Counted from the stretch's first letter, positions 35,881 through 49,060 are shown. The stretch is 64,000 nt of DNA from Stictocephala bisonia (GCA_035578905.1 JAQJVL010001202.1:62001-126000), one strand, 5' to 3'. Translations and numbers: made by a program. Notes: generated by a model not told the origin, from the letters alone.

Positions 35881-35888
35881 CTGTACTT

Positions 35889-38800
35889 CAACCAAATCAT
35901 ATTTTATATAATAAAACAGTATTTTAGTGTTTTCTCTCTTTATTTTAACACCGATTTATATTAGAAACGTTACTATGTTTGTAAATAAACTTCAGAACCT
36001 ATAAATATTATTGTGAGTTCACTTGTAGCTATTGTAACTCTATAATATGAAATATTATAATCAGATATAGTTTTGATTTTGTAAAGATTCATTATTTTTA
36101 TTTATAAATTTGGTCATCCATGTACAGGATACAACTTACGGATTATGGTAATTCTTTTTCATCTTATTTCCCTCTGCTTATTTATTTTCTCTCCAAATTG
36201 CTATTCTCTTATACTATATTGGACAGATGATCAGAGATGAATAGTTGGAGAGATATTAGTTAGGGGTTTGTTTGTCTCGTCTTGTTCATAGGTTGAGTTT
36301 TCTATCAGTAGCCTTAGGCAGTCCCTGTCATGTATTATTTATTTTGTATGTCCATTGTATTGGACATTTCCTTCCTTGATTCTATGTAACCTTCTATTTT
36401 TATAAGTTTATTAGCGTAATAAAAATCTTCCTTGTAAACTGTATTTTTTCACTCCTTTGAAATGTCCATAAAGTTTTAGCCGCCTCTTTATAATTTTATC
36501 AGTAATTTTATTTCAATGAGTAATTTTTGTGGTAAAAATATTTGTCATTTAATTTTTTAACATGTGTTATTTATCTGTCATTTTGGTACTGCTATAACCC
36601 TTGGTTCACCTTTTATTTCGTAGCATTATTTTTATCAGGGAGAGCGATTGGTATTAACCCAATGTGATACGTAAATTAACAGCTAACCTAAATATTTAAA
36701 TTGTATGTAACAAGTACGATCTTTATAACATATTTTTTATTTTGTTACAACTTAACAACATGTTAAACATGATGTACGTCCGTGGTATGGAATTCAATAT
36801 TAAAATAATTAGTAGAGAAATGAACTAGTTAATGAAAAGAACAACATCAATAATGTAGATTTATAAACAATATTCTTCTCTGTAGAGGGATCTGAACTGT
36901 TCTGTCTGTTGATTGAATAATCTATTCAGCAGTAAATGAACTAGTTATGTATGGAGTTTATAGGTCAATAGTGAAATGCATCAAAGTTGTCCAGCTCGAG
37001 GAAAGTCTGTAAAAAGTTCATAATCACTTAAGTTCAAAATCCATTGTGCATATAGGGTCCAGTGTTAGGGTGTTTTTAGATGATTAGCAATGATGGGATC
37101 TGTTCATTGATTTTCCTTTTACTTAGTTTTCAAACTGCAGTAAAGTACGAGTTACTTATTTTAAAGAAAATATAACTAGTCAGAACAAATATCTTTTAAA
37201 GGCTTTGAATGTTGCTAACAATTATTAAAGGGATATATATGTGCAAAATAAAACGAAATTAAAACAAAAAGTGACGTTATTAGCAAGTTAATTATGTTTC
37301 ACTACCAAATGTTATGAAATATCATTATTATTTTGTTTTAAATTGATTTGAATGAAGTTGTTACACACATTAGTCATATTTTTGTAAATGAAAGTTTGTA
37401 GCAAAAGTTAAAACTAGGATCAGTAGACCAACCTGCCAAACTGAGCATGTGCTTGAGATTTTTTCTTATTCCTAATACCAATGAACACATGTTAAATAAG
37501 TAAGTCATGTGACAAAAGTTTTATCTGTTGTGAAGGTAGTTGGATAATCAAACGCTACGAGGTGCTAGTGTCTTCCAATCTAAAGTATGTACGTGGCCCT
37601 AGCACATGCGATTGTTTGGCAAAGTAGCGAATTAGATGGCTGATTTATTTACTGTATATTTGAGTTGTTTCCTGTGAAGGTTGGGAGGTGTCAAAGCAAC
37701 TAGCTTCAATTGATTACGCCAGCTGATATTTTATTATATAACAGTATTGTTAGCACTAGATATCCACTTACAGTCAGATGGAAGGGACCAATAGAGGTAG
37801 TTCGATACAATATAACAGTATTGTTGATATCAATGGAAACAACACCAGCGTCATAAATCCACTTAAGTTGCTCTTAGTGTCATAATACCGCATACAACTC
37901 CACCATAATGTGGTTAGCAACCATAACATTACAATTACATCAGGCTAAACCCTCAACTATGTGTCAATAGACAATTCTGTGTCAACAATGGCGTTAGCTT
38001 GATGCCTCGTGTAACTTACAGCTTGGTTCAATTAACACTATATTTAGCTCAATAAACAAAGCTACCAGTAGCAATAAATACTTTCGGCGTACTTGTCATA
38101 TAAATATGGCTCTGCTCGTGGCCTTTGTGTTTATAACTATACTAACCTTGTTCCAAACTAAGACTGTTCCACTGAGTAAATAATAAAACAATGAATAAAG
38201 ATTTTGTCGAGTGAATAGTAATTTTTTTTTTATCTAAGAATTAATTATGATGGACTAATATTATTTTAAATCGTGATCATATTTAAGTTTTAATAAATCA
38301 AGTTTTAAACTTTCGCAACTTTATTTACAAAATATACCTAGCAGACTATATTGCTTAAGACTCAGTTCAAATCGTCAATTATCTGTTTATTATATGCTTC
38401 CAACAAAAAACTCAGCTGTACGGTTAATAATTTTAGGAATGCTTCGATTTAATCCCCATCATGACTAGGTCACGCCACAGCTACACGCATCCATCAATCT
38501 AAATATTGATTCCTAAATGTCCATTTAAGCAGATTTGATTGAGCAAACACAGTTAGACACAGTAGTTCAAGTTATTGGGACCAATACAGGAACAATTTCA
38601 CGAGAATACCACAATTATTTAAGGACAGAGTTCAGCCACATGACCACATACTAAGTCACATATGATCTTCATTAACTAAAATAAAGTGTCTAAACAACTA
38701 TTTTATTGCAAGAAAAACATCGTTGTTTGATTGGTGGATTTCTTTCATAATTGCAATTATTATTACCTTAATAATATTGAAGCCAGCTTGCGGAAACTAA

Positions 38801-39394
38801 TGACATTTATGACAAAGTATTATAACAAAACTGAATAATTACTCAATAAGGTCATATATTCATAGAAAAACACACAACAAATTAATTAGTATGTAACACC
38901 TTTTTAAAAATGAAATAAAATTATCTTGTAATATCAAAAAAGTTAGTTATATATTTGCTTGCCTCACAGGTTGGTTGACAATAAAACAACCACATAACCT
39001 CAGAGCAATCAACATGACCCACCTCCGATGTACATGGAGCTTACTCAAAGAGAATACAAACAGTGATTAAACCACATTTATATATTTATTGTATATTGTG
39101 TATAATATGTTCGTTATAACATTTTATTCGTGGGTTCTGAGTGGTTCATATAGCTAGATCCTAAAAGAGCCTTATCTTAAAATAATAATTGCTATTAATC
39201 GAACATTTATATAGCTGACTAAGACTTAAAAAAACCTGTTAATTTTGGTTCCATATTCCATAACTCATTGATTTTACATTAAAATAATGTTCAAAAGCAC
39301 AAATTAAATGGTGGTTTAAACATAGAATTGGTTATTTGTGCTATTTTTATTTATATTTACTAATTATTTTATTTATTTATTTTTTATTACAATG
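35889..39394. other. AT-rich interval, no gene seen
   Basis: This interval holds no coding signal. It contains a loose inverted pair, GCCAAACTGAGCATGTGCT (37435) and the complement of AGCACATGCGATTGTTTGGC (37602), and a duplicated TATAACAGTATTGTT (37737 and 37812). No family assigned. Confidence 0.45.
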
Positions 39395-40725
39395 ACAGTG
39401 AAGTGTAGATATCTTGATGTGAACTGTAACATCTATTAGAGATTGGAGATCGTCAATGACAATGAAACATGCCAGCTGGCATGACAACAGTCTATATATA
39501 AGGCAAGAAAGTTTTAATTACTGTTATTGTTCCCCTCACACCAAGAACATCGGAAGTAAAGACAGTGAAGTGTACATATTTTGGTGTGTAATGTAATATG
39601 TATCAGATATTGGAGATCATCTTACAGGCTGACAGTGAAACATGCCAGCTGGCATGACAACAGTCTATATATAAGGCAAGAAAGTTTTAATTACTGTTAT
39701 TGTTCCCCTCACACCAAGAACATCGGAAGTAAAGACAGTGAAGTGTACATATTTTGGTGTGTAATGTAATATGTATCAGATATTGGAGATCATCTTACAG
39801 GCTGACAGTGAAACATGCCAGCTGGCATGACAACAGTCTACGTAAAAGGGAAGAAAGTTATAATTACGGTTATTGTTCCCCTCACAACAAGAATATCTGA
39901 AGCAAATACAGTGAAGTGTACATATCTTGGTGTGAAATGTAATATGTATCAGATATTGGAGATCATCTTACAGGCTGACAGTGAAACATGCCAGCTGGCA
40001 TGACAACAGTCTACGTAAAAGGGAAGAAAGTTATAATTACGGTTATTGTTCCCCTCACACCAAGAACATCTGAAGCAAATACAGTGAAGTGTACATATCT
40101 TGGTGTGAAATGTAATATGTATCAGATATTGGAGATCGTCTTACAGGTTGACAGTGAAACATGCCAGCTGGCATGACAACAGTCTATATATAAGGGAAGA
40201 AAGTTATAATTCCGGTCATTGTTCCCCTCACACCAAGAACATCTTAAGCAAATACAGTGAAGTGTACATATCTTGGTGTGAAATGTAATATGTATCAGAT
40301 ATTGGAGATCGTCTTACAGGCTGACAGTGAAACATGCCAGCTGGCATGACAACAGTCTATATATAAGGGAAGAAAGTTATAATTCCGGTCATTGTTCCCC
40401 TCACACCAAGAACATCTGAAGAAAAGACAGTGAAGTATACATATCCTGGTGTGAAATGTAATATGTATCAGATATTGGAGATCGTCTTACAGGCTGACAG
40501 TGAAACATGCCAGCTGGCATGACAACAGTCTATATATAAGGGAAGAAAGTTATAATTCCGGTCATTGTTCCCCTCACACCAAGAACATCTGAAGAAAAGA
40601 CAGTGGAGTATACATATCCTGGTGTGAAATGTAATATGTATCAGATATTGGAGATCGTCTTACAGCTGGCATGACAACAGTCTACATATAAGGGTAAACA
40701 TTTATTAGGACCTATGAAGCAAAGA
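39395..40725 (+). repeat. 173-bp satellite array with a 16-bp palindrome per monomer
   Basis: The perfect palindrome CATGCCAGCTGGCATG recurs at 39468, 39641, 39814, 39987, 40160, 40333 and 40506, always exactly 173 bp apart. A half monomer precedes it, and a deleted, then decaying, monomer follows at 40640-40780. Monomers share AGATATTGGAGATC, TTGTTCCCCTCACACCAAGA and ACAGTGAAGTGTACATAT. Neighbouring monomers differ at only a few positions. The 62-codon frames seen in it shift from unit to unit (173 is not a multiple of 3) and are not genes. Confidence 0.95.
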
Positions 40726-41249
40726 CTTGGAAGTGTACATATATCGGCATAAAATGAAGTTAATCTAATATTTTGAACAGGGGTGGTTAACAAAATAAAT
40801 TAACTAAATAATAGTTAAGAAGCATACAAAATACTACTACTATAACTCGTTAAATTGTGTAAGTCAAAGACAATAGAATTAACATAATACAGGATAGAGG
40901 CTATGGAAAAAAGGAGGAATTCTAATACTTCTTGGTTATGGACGAATTCAATTCTTGAAAATCAGAAAAATGGTGTCTCTAACAAAATATACGGTGAAAT
41001 CACTCAGATACGTTATTTGTATTTTTCGCGCTTATGTGTGATTGTTAGTGTGTCAGAAACTGTGATTGATGTACGAAATGATTTTCGCTTAGAGCTGAAG
41101 GAAAAAAAATTACTCTATTTTGGATGAGGATATTAATATAAATTTTATGCTAAGTGAAATGTGTTACAGGTATGTACTGAACACATGGCCGTTATATTTT
41201 AGTACTGAAACATCATTGAACAAAACTGTTATTTCATTGTTAGCAAAAT

Positions 41250-41645
41250 GAAAAGCGGCACCCAGAGTCCTGTACCTAAGAGATGAGAGTGCTCCACAAT
41301 GACACAAGATGTGTATGGAGCTCTCCTCTTCTTATTCACACAGCCTAGATGTGAGATCCTCTGTTAGGCCCGTAATCTTCATGTGTCTATGAAGGAGATT
41401 ATGTCCGGTCAGCAGTCCCTTGACTGCCCTCACCTTGGCCCGGTCAGCGCAGCAAAGCTCGGCGGTAACTGCAATCCGGTCCTTGGATGAGTGCATGAGA
41501 CTGCCTAAGCCCGGACTCGGTCCTCAATCTGGATCGGTCATCCAGCGTGTTCCTCAGAGGTCCACCAATCAATTCTTCTCTTGACCTTTTGGAAAGGAAT
41601 GCCAAGGGCCGGCTCCGATCCCAGAAGAGGGTACTTTGCTCTTCT
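41250..41645 (-). pseudogene. 3' fragment of the RNase H LINE
   Basis: The complement matches 12590-12960 of the 11-13 kb LINE: the CCAGAAGAGGG/GGCCGGCTCCGATCC region, TGACCTTTTGGAAAGGAATG, the stretch after RNase H, and the Cys/His motif (AGCTCTCCTCTTCTTATTCA on the plus strand near 41320). It is GC-richer than its surroundings. Neither RT nor a complete RNase H is present. Confidence 0.85.
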
Positions 41646-42512
41646 CCTAGTTTTATTTTTTAACTTCATAATTTTAGTTTCTAATAATTTGTGCTGTAGG
41701 TATGATGAAAATAGTTGGTCTATTTGTTATATTTTCACCTAGTGCATAAATTCTATCCATATAGTTTATATTAAAATTGTTTACACTTAATATAAATAAA
41801 CTTAGTTTAGACGAACAAGTCCTTAATTTATAAAGCCAATTGTAGATGTTCTGAATTGAAGGACCATAAATCCACGAATCTTCGATAAAAAATAATTCAT
41901 ACTTATAGGAAAATTAAACATAACATAAGATAAATAAAAATATCCATGGCAGTATGTGAGATAAATAATGTATGTTCCCACTTATGAATACCTCTAGATT
42001 TATGGTTAAAACCACTTTTAATATTTTTTGCAAGTTTGCAAAAACAATATTAATAATAAAAGCATTAAAAATTGTATGACACTCTTTTTAATTGGAAGCT
42101 ATTTTAACAAGTTTTTCATGCACACCAAAATTTACAATCTGAAGAAGTAAGTAAATAAACTCATTTGCACTATTTAATCTTATCTTGCAAATTATTTCTT
42201 ACGTCGACTTACAAGATTTCAACTTGGGATATGACTTGCGCCCATCAGTATATGCACTTTTGACTTTAGAATTTAAGATAAAGTTCGCTTGAATATCTAA
42301 AGTAACACTTTCATCCCACTAATAATACATTTACAAACAAGATCATCCTATAAACCTCTTCCATATTGTATTCATTCCTTCCTGTGTAAAACTCATCCAT
42401 TACGTTACTCGGTATTAACAAAATCAAGGTAACGCTTAGATAGATGTAAACTTAGATCCGTGATTTAATATGTTTTCTTACAGAGAGAAGATAGTTTGAA
42501 TTATATGAAGAA
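41646..42512. other. no gene seen
   Basis: AT-rich DNA without recognisable features. Confidence 0.45.
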
Positions 42513-43041
42513 CTAGCAGATAGCCCTTGCTTCATTACGGGGTTATTCTCTGCGCTTGCTTAACCCTCCATGGTTTCCTCTAAACCATCACGTCAATATA
42601 AAAGCTCAACCTACTGCTGTTCTTCTGGACAACAAGGATGGTCTAGTAAATCCTAGAGGGTCTTTGTAAGGCGTTCGGGGAATTTCAACACGGTTATCTC
42701 AATATTATAAATTTACCAAATTGAGTTTACGCGTAATTTTATAGAGAACTAATAAATAGAAACAGTGTAATTAATTGTAAACTCCTAATGCATCAATATG
42801 ATGAATGTAACATGTTCATTTATTTACAGCCGTTATTAATTTACTAAAATCAACCCATTATTATCCTTATGGAACAATCTTTTAGGGGCAATTTCTACCT
42901 CTTAGGAGTATTTTATCAAGAAAATACTTTAGTTTTCCTATTTAGCCTACAACAAACATTTTTACCGATTTTCAGCTCTGTAAGATTACGGGAAGTGGGA
43001 TGATTAGTGAGCGAAGGCTGTCACTGTTTTATATATATAGA
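42513..43041 (-). mobile_element. non-autonomous Helitron, minus strand
   Basis: In the complement the element starts TCTATATATATAAAACAGTG (at 43041) and ends GGGCTATCTGCTAG (at 42513), with A before the start and T after the end as Helitrons require. The 3' end has CCCGTAATGAAGCAAGGG, a short hairpin close to CTAG. The start resembles the Helitron at 23201 (TCTATATTTATAAAAG), but the body differs. It has no coding capacity. Confidence 0.75.
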
Positions 43042-44730
43042 TAACATTTCCAAAACTGACTGCTTCGTTGAGTTTCGGAATATCGTTGCATTCTGCGAGG
43101 AAAACTTTCCGATCACAGAATACCTTCATTACGAACAAGAAAATATGTGCCTAGAATAATTAGAACGATTCCTGTGTTGCTGTTGTCAACAACTGCCTCG
43201 CTTCTTGATTAGATTGTTCTTACTTTGTTTGTAGAGGAAATTTCTACTGATTCAAAGGAACGAAGTAAAAGACAAATTATTTCAGTGTTATTAAGTTGAA
43301 AATTCGCTGGATAACAGTTACAACCATATTTGGTAAATTCCATATTTGAAAGTATTTTTAAGTTCATTTTGTAATATTAGAGGGACAAAAAGATGTTATA
43401 TTGATATTCATAAAACTTAATCGTTTTGAAAACGTAAAAATATTCCAATTAAAAAGCCACGTTACAGTTCAGCCAAGATCAACACAGGCCTGCAAGCCCA
43501 TGTGAACAGGCAGAAGAAGTTTTTATTGAAAAATTAAATAGTAAATATTAAAGAAACAGTGACTATGATGTTGTTGCCATAAGTAGCCATAATGATAGCA
43601 TTGCTTAGTCATTACAATACAACAATATTGCAAAATCAGATGAAAATAAATCCTATAGTAAAGAAACATACTTATTACGTCGACTCGCTCCCACTCTCTA
43701 GTTAAATGGGTGGATTTCCCCTTAACAGAACCCCTTCTTAATAACTAAGAAAATAAAAGTAAGAAAAAGCGCCTTCAATATTATTGACGCAATATCTGCA
43801 AGACAGAGCTGTAGCTGAATCACGGGTTTAGCGCCGTTGTATATTTTAACTGGCAAAATAGATGAGCACACACAAAACATCCTTGATGTCGTTGTTTTCA
43901 CGGAACCCTCTGATGATTCCACCTGTTACACGAAAGCTACGATTGGCAAGGAAGTTTTAAAAGGTCCGCGGTATCCCAAAGGATCCTCAAATGATTGCAT
44001 GACCTCAAACATTACCATTCAATTATGTTTGTTCACATATTCCAGCTAACATTTAGATTACACGCTCCTTAAAAGAAGTATTCCCATAGATATATCTACC
44101 ACAAACATCATGGATTGCCATTGATATAATCTTGGTGAAAGGCCCTGATCGTCAGCAAACAAATGAATAAATTCTGTTTATTTTCAAATAGTAGTACACG
44201 TTCGTAAATAGCTTAAATTGTTTTCCTTTGATTTTAATTATTTTATATTAAGCATGGTTACAGATAAACTCAGTAATATAAATATTTATAATATTTCCTC
44301 CAGCATTTTCTTATCGAGAGTGAAATATCTTTTTAAACATAATTGTTTGTGTCATTATGAAGAATTATACTTAAAAATAAAATATTACACGCGTTTGGTA
44401 ACATTTTATGGCCAAGGAATCTTCTATTTTTTAAGTATTTGATATAACTACAAATTTTCGCTGAGATACGAGTAAAATAATACAGACTAATAAATAGTTC
44501 TGCACGGTTGAAATTCCTGAATTTTACTTATCTACAGCTTATAATTTTAAAGCTAATTGAAAATCCCAAATTAAAGTTAGTTGTGGTTCATTATGTCTAA
44601 GAATGAGTAAAAATACATTTAAAAGGGCATTTCAAGGACATTTAATTATATAATTTACTAAAAATACTGAGACTATAGTCCTATTACTATTATTTATGGA
44701 AGAATTAAGATATTTTCATAAGATGTGTGT
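43042..44730. other. no supported gene; short SINE C fragment inside
   Basis: 43475-43530 (ACACAGGCCTGCAAGCCCAT, then CAGAAGAAGTTTTT) resembles the 3' part of SINE family C. The somewhat GC-richer stretch 43820-44050 has a 70-codon frame without a proper start or known domain. I leave it unassigned. Confidence 0.4.
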
Positions 44731-45689
44731 GTGTGTGTGTGTTTTATATTTTATTCTACCTGCTATACAAAATCTTTAATTCTTGTAGAATATATAATGT
44801 TACGACTATTATTTTGGCCCATAATTTTTTCTATCTCATCGGAAAAACTTAAAAGATTTACACATTCTTAATTGCCTTTTTTCATCTGTCAAATTTCCTG
44901 TACGTAAAAAAAACATATATTAACAGTAACAATTTCCTCTCCCATTTTACGAGACATTCTCAAGTGCACCAGTATCTAGAAATGTAATAATGCAATAACG
45001 TATGCTTGAATAAATACATGTTTATTACCAGTGTTTTTCTGTGCATGTGAGTTTGCACGTGGGTGTTTGTGAGTTTACTTTCATATAAGTGTGTGCACGA
45101 TTAGTGTATGACTGTGTCGAGATAATCGACGTGTTAATGTAGAGTGTGCAACATTGATGTAAGCTATAGGCGTGAGTACACATTTTGTGAGCCTGTGATC
45201 AGGAATTAGATTCAAAATAAAACTATTTAATTACCTTTATGGTATTTAATTGTTACTTATTGTAGCTTCTGTTGTCATGGAATTTAGTTAATAATATTTA
45301 TTTTCTTTGTATCGTTTAGCTTTTATTAGTTTGAGTAAATACATTCTATAGAACTTAATTTTTTTTATAAAATACTCTACGGTGCAGTACAGTACTACCA
45401 CAATTTTCTTAAAATCCCTGATAAATGTATTTTTTTATAATACAAATATATTCAAAATAAATATACTATCTAGTATTCCAAACGAAATAACAGATTTTAG
45501 AGTAAGGTCTTCACTTCTCACATATTTAAATTTCTATAATAATTTGCGTGTACCGTTTCATAAAGAAATAAGAACCACTTCCAAATTTTTAAAAGTATCA
45601 AAAATATCTTCCTTTCCATTGTTTATACAGATAATCTGAGTACTTGCCTTTTTATTCGGGCTCTTAGAGGTGTCCGGACTTAAAAAATT
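44731..45689. other. AT-rich, TG microsatellite at 44725-44742
   Basis: A short TG run is followed further on by TGTG-rich text near 45040-45115. I see no gene. Confidence 0.45.
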
Positions 45690-45983
45690 TTTTTTTTATT
45701 TTTATTTATTTATTTTTATTTATTCATAAGACGCCGATCGTCAAGATATGGGCGAATATGGATTTCGAATGAGTGTGATGAGTGTAGATGAGCGAATGTA
45801 GTCATTGTTACAAACTAAGGCCGACTATTCCTTAGAAAGTGTCATTAATTAATAGCCAATGACAAATGAACAGCCGGTGGTTATCAGCTGATCCTTCTCA
45901 AAATGTATTATGACTCTGATTGGGATCGAACTGACAACCTTTAGCACATAAAGCTGGAATTGAACCAACTACGCTACCGACCA
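45690..45983 (-). repeat. SINE family A copy, well kept
   Basis: The complement has the complete order of family A: tRNA-like head (GGTCGGTAGCGTAGTTGG at 45965-45982), the GTTCGATCCCAATCAGAGTC-type B-box region, the conserved body and an A-rich tail (T-rich here, 45690-45725). It is close to the 778-1062 copy. Confidence 0.85.
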
Positions 45984-46727
45984 AATTTATCACTTTTTCT
46001 TATCAAGAAATCTCAAATTATAAATTCTATTTAAGAAACCTTAGTTATAATGTAATTGTGAAACTAAATTGTAACTAAGATTATAAAAAGGCAATTAATA
46101 AGTATTTGTCACAGAATGTGTGCTTGAAACGAGTCTATGGCACTCAAAATAAATAAAATACGAACAATATAACAGTGAAATTTTAATTTAATGAATTTCC
46201 TTTTTATTTTAAAGAATTACGTATGATATAAATTTTAATAATGGGACATTGAATTCAATATATAGTAAATTATGTTTGATTTTGATAATCTGTCTACGTT
46301 TTGTTGTTTGTTCTGTTGTACTTGTTGAGATATTGTAACAGCTTCAAATTTATTGATTAAAGTAGCAATAGAACTTGTTAGTGCAATTACATTCTCATCT
46401 GCCATTATGCTCCGTGAGTTAATGAAAAGTATCAAAAAATAAAAACAACCGAAAAAATTGTAACATAAAAAATACTAAAAAGTAAGTAACATATTTACGT
46501 TTAAAATAATTAAATAAGTAACAATAGGAAATTCATAATTAGTTTACCTTCGTCGCCAAAATTGTTGTTTATTTACTTAATTTATAATACGATAATTCAC
46601 CAAATTAAGTATGTTGAACATTTTTATTCCCAAGAAAACCAAAATAAATTAACTTTGTTTCAAATTGTAACAGTATAATAGTAAAACAGTTTGAAATAAT
46701 ATATATATAATGTATATATAATAATAA

Positions 46728-46770
<43 letters not shown>

Positions 46771-47255
46771 ATGGACTAACACATGTGGTTATGTAGGTGA
46801 ATACATGACAGCTAACATCAACATGTCTTTGAGATAATAGTTTACACTTCACTTGTAATTATTAACTCTTTTAAGGATCAGTTATAGAGTTATTACATGA
46901 TGTTAAATTGTCTACCAGACTAAAACTGAAATAGTCAGTAATTTCAATTTAAAGTATATATAACTTTCTTCTTCTTCTTCTTCTTATTATTATAATATCA
47001 ATATTATCTTGTTATATTGATTTGTTGAATAAAATTAGTGTAAACAGCATTCAGTGGCCGAGTTATATAAATACGAATGATCAGTTATAAAATATAAGAA
47101 ACAAAATAATGAATAATAAATTATTCCATGTTTGTGTTTTTTTGTCCTACCTCATATTATTCAACCAAATTAAGTAAAGCTTATTTTGTTAAATAATATT
47201 ACTGTTTCTGGTTAAACAGTATTATTATCAAATAATATTACTGGTCAACCGAATT
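45984..47255. other. AT-rich; AT microsatellite at about 46733-46767
   Basis: A run of AT repeats is preceded by TATATAATGTATATATAATA, and a CTT run lies at 46970-46985. I see no gene. Confidence 0.5.
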
Positions 47256-47375
47256 ACTGTTTCAGGCTCATTTAATTGTTACTTATATGATATATTCATA
47301 AAATTATTACAAATATGAATGTTTTCATACATTTAACAACTTACAATTTATAATCGCCAATAAGTTGTGTTTATA
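47256..47375 (+). repeat. 120-bp direct repeat, left copy
   Basis: ATTACTGTTTCAGGCTCATT...TTGTTACTTATATGATA...GCCAATAAGTTGT is matched by 49061-49178 with few differences. Confidence 0.75.
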
Positions 47376-48366
47376 CTGAAAAATAAAGGGGTCGTATTTC
47401 ATTCAATGAAGCCCTTTTCAAAAACGACCTCGGCATGCATATTAATGTGAGGAGGCTCTTACAAGTTTAATTAAGTTCTCTAATCTACTAAAGTTACATT
47501 GAGGTGAAGCTACAACAGACTAACAGAAAGTGTAAAATTAAATTTGAGTGGAAATACACAACAATTCAAGCACAAAATCAAATAAGAAATAAAATTTATA
47601 GAGTGACGAAGTTAGAGGTTGTTTTATAAATTTTTCTTTATCAAAAGTCATTTTTTAACCATAGCTGTTATGAGCTTTTAAAATGAAGGTAATTTTATAA
47701 AGTTTATTTTTAATTTAACTATAATTTGTTCTATCACTTCGTTCGCAGTTGAATTTTACGAAAGGAATCAAGTAAAATATAGAGATGTTAAACCCTGTGG
47801 TTTATATCTACTTTATTTGTATGTAACTTTAATGGCGAGCAACATGACGTCAGCAATGTGCTAATTCAAGTATGAGTGTCAAGTAAAGTTAACGTTGTTC
47901 CATAAACACATTTTAATGTCACACTGTCTGCCTTTCAGTATGAAACTGTTATTTTACAATGGTAAACCTAGATGGACGTTATTCTCATTAAAATAACATG
48001 TTGATATTCCACAAAGTGAAAAATTATATATTGAACAGAAACATCCATTATTGATGTATATGGTTCTGTTTTGAGCTGGGTATTAGTATAAATATGCTAT
48101 TAGCATATATTTCTATAAATTAAATTAAACATTGATCTTTATAAAGTTATTATACTGTATTGTTGATTCTGATAAACAGGGCTATTAAGCTAGTGTTTTT
48201 ATAGTAAATTTAAATAATATTTTCCCTAATTTATTTACATGTAAAAACATAACATAACCAGATATCCTATAACATAACTAACCTAAACACGCAATTTCAG
48301 TCTTGATTAAATGCAATTTGTTTGAAAAAATCTGTTTAGAAATAACTGTTTAATTTGGATAAGTGT
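47376..48366. other. no gene seen
   Basis: AT-rich DNA between a duplicated segment and the minisatellite; nothing recognised. Confidence 0.45.
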
Positions 48367-48830
48367 AATTGTATGGACTCACCCGCCCTCCCATACACGT
48401 ACAGTGATATTGACCCACCCACCCGCCCATATACGTACATTGATATTGACCCACCCGCCCACCCATACACGTACAGTGATATTGACTCACCTACCTACCC
48501 ATACACGTACAGTGATATTGATCCAACCACCCACCCATACACGTACAGTGATATTGACTCACCCGCCCACCCATACACGTACAGTGATATTGATCCACCC
48601 ACCCACCCATACACGTACAGTGATATTGATCCACCCGCCCACCCATACACGTACAGTGATATTGACCCACCCATACACATACAGTGTTATTGACCCACCC
48701 ACCCACCCATACACGTACAGTGATATTGACCCACCCATACACATACAGTGATATTGACCCACCCGCCCACCCATACACGTACATTGTTATTGACTCACCC
48801 ACCCTCTCATACACGTACAGTGATATTGAA
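48367..48830. repeat. main array of the G-rich minisatellite, 36-bp unit
   Basis: About 13 units of GATATTGACCCACCCGCCCA plus CCCATACACGTACAGT occur, with 36-bp and shortened 28-bp versions. At 48413-48427, 48450-48464, 48693-48707 and 48758-48772 four C-triplets stand with single-base spacers, so the complement is a four-G-triplet quadruplex motif. As 36 is a multiple of three, frames on both strands stay open (YTYSDIDPPAHP and others); these are by-products. The same unit is dispersed at 18.0, 19.1, 29.5 and 59.2 kb. Confidence 0.95.
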
Positions 48831-49060
48831 TTAAATATAATATTTTATTTAAACATACCATAACATATTATATTTAAATAAAAAATTACAAATATAGATA
48901 CTTTATTTACATATTTTGTTTTATTTGAAGAACTAAAAGTAACACTCATAAAACTTAACTCTTGATTATCAACTTTTTTGGGGAAAAATACTACTCCCCA
49001 GACTCAGCCATTTTAGTTTTCAATAACAAATGTATGAAATTGTCTTCTAATTTACGGATT

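Noticed and set aside
39815..40176. 62-codon frames in the 173-bp array
   Set aside because: They are the same monomer read in a shifted phase; 173 is not a multiple of three and the frames end at the next unit's palindrome.
43837..44049. 70-codon frame in a GC-richer stretch
   Set aside because: Begins at TTG with no ATG until near the end, no clear acceptor and no recognised family.
48355..48814. Five long frames with 12-residue repeats as coding sequences
   Set aside because: Open on both strands only because the minisatellite unit is 36 bp and has no stop; no start context or domain.
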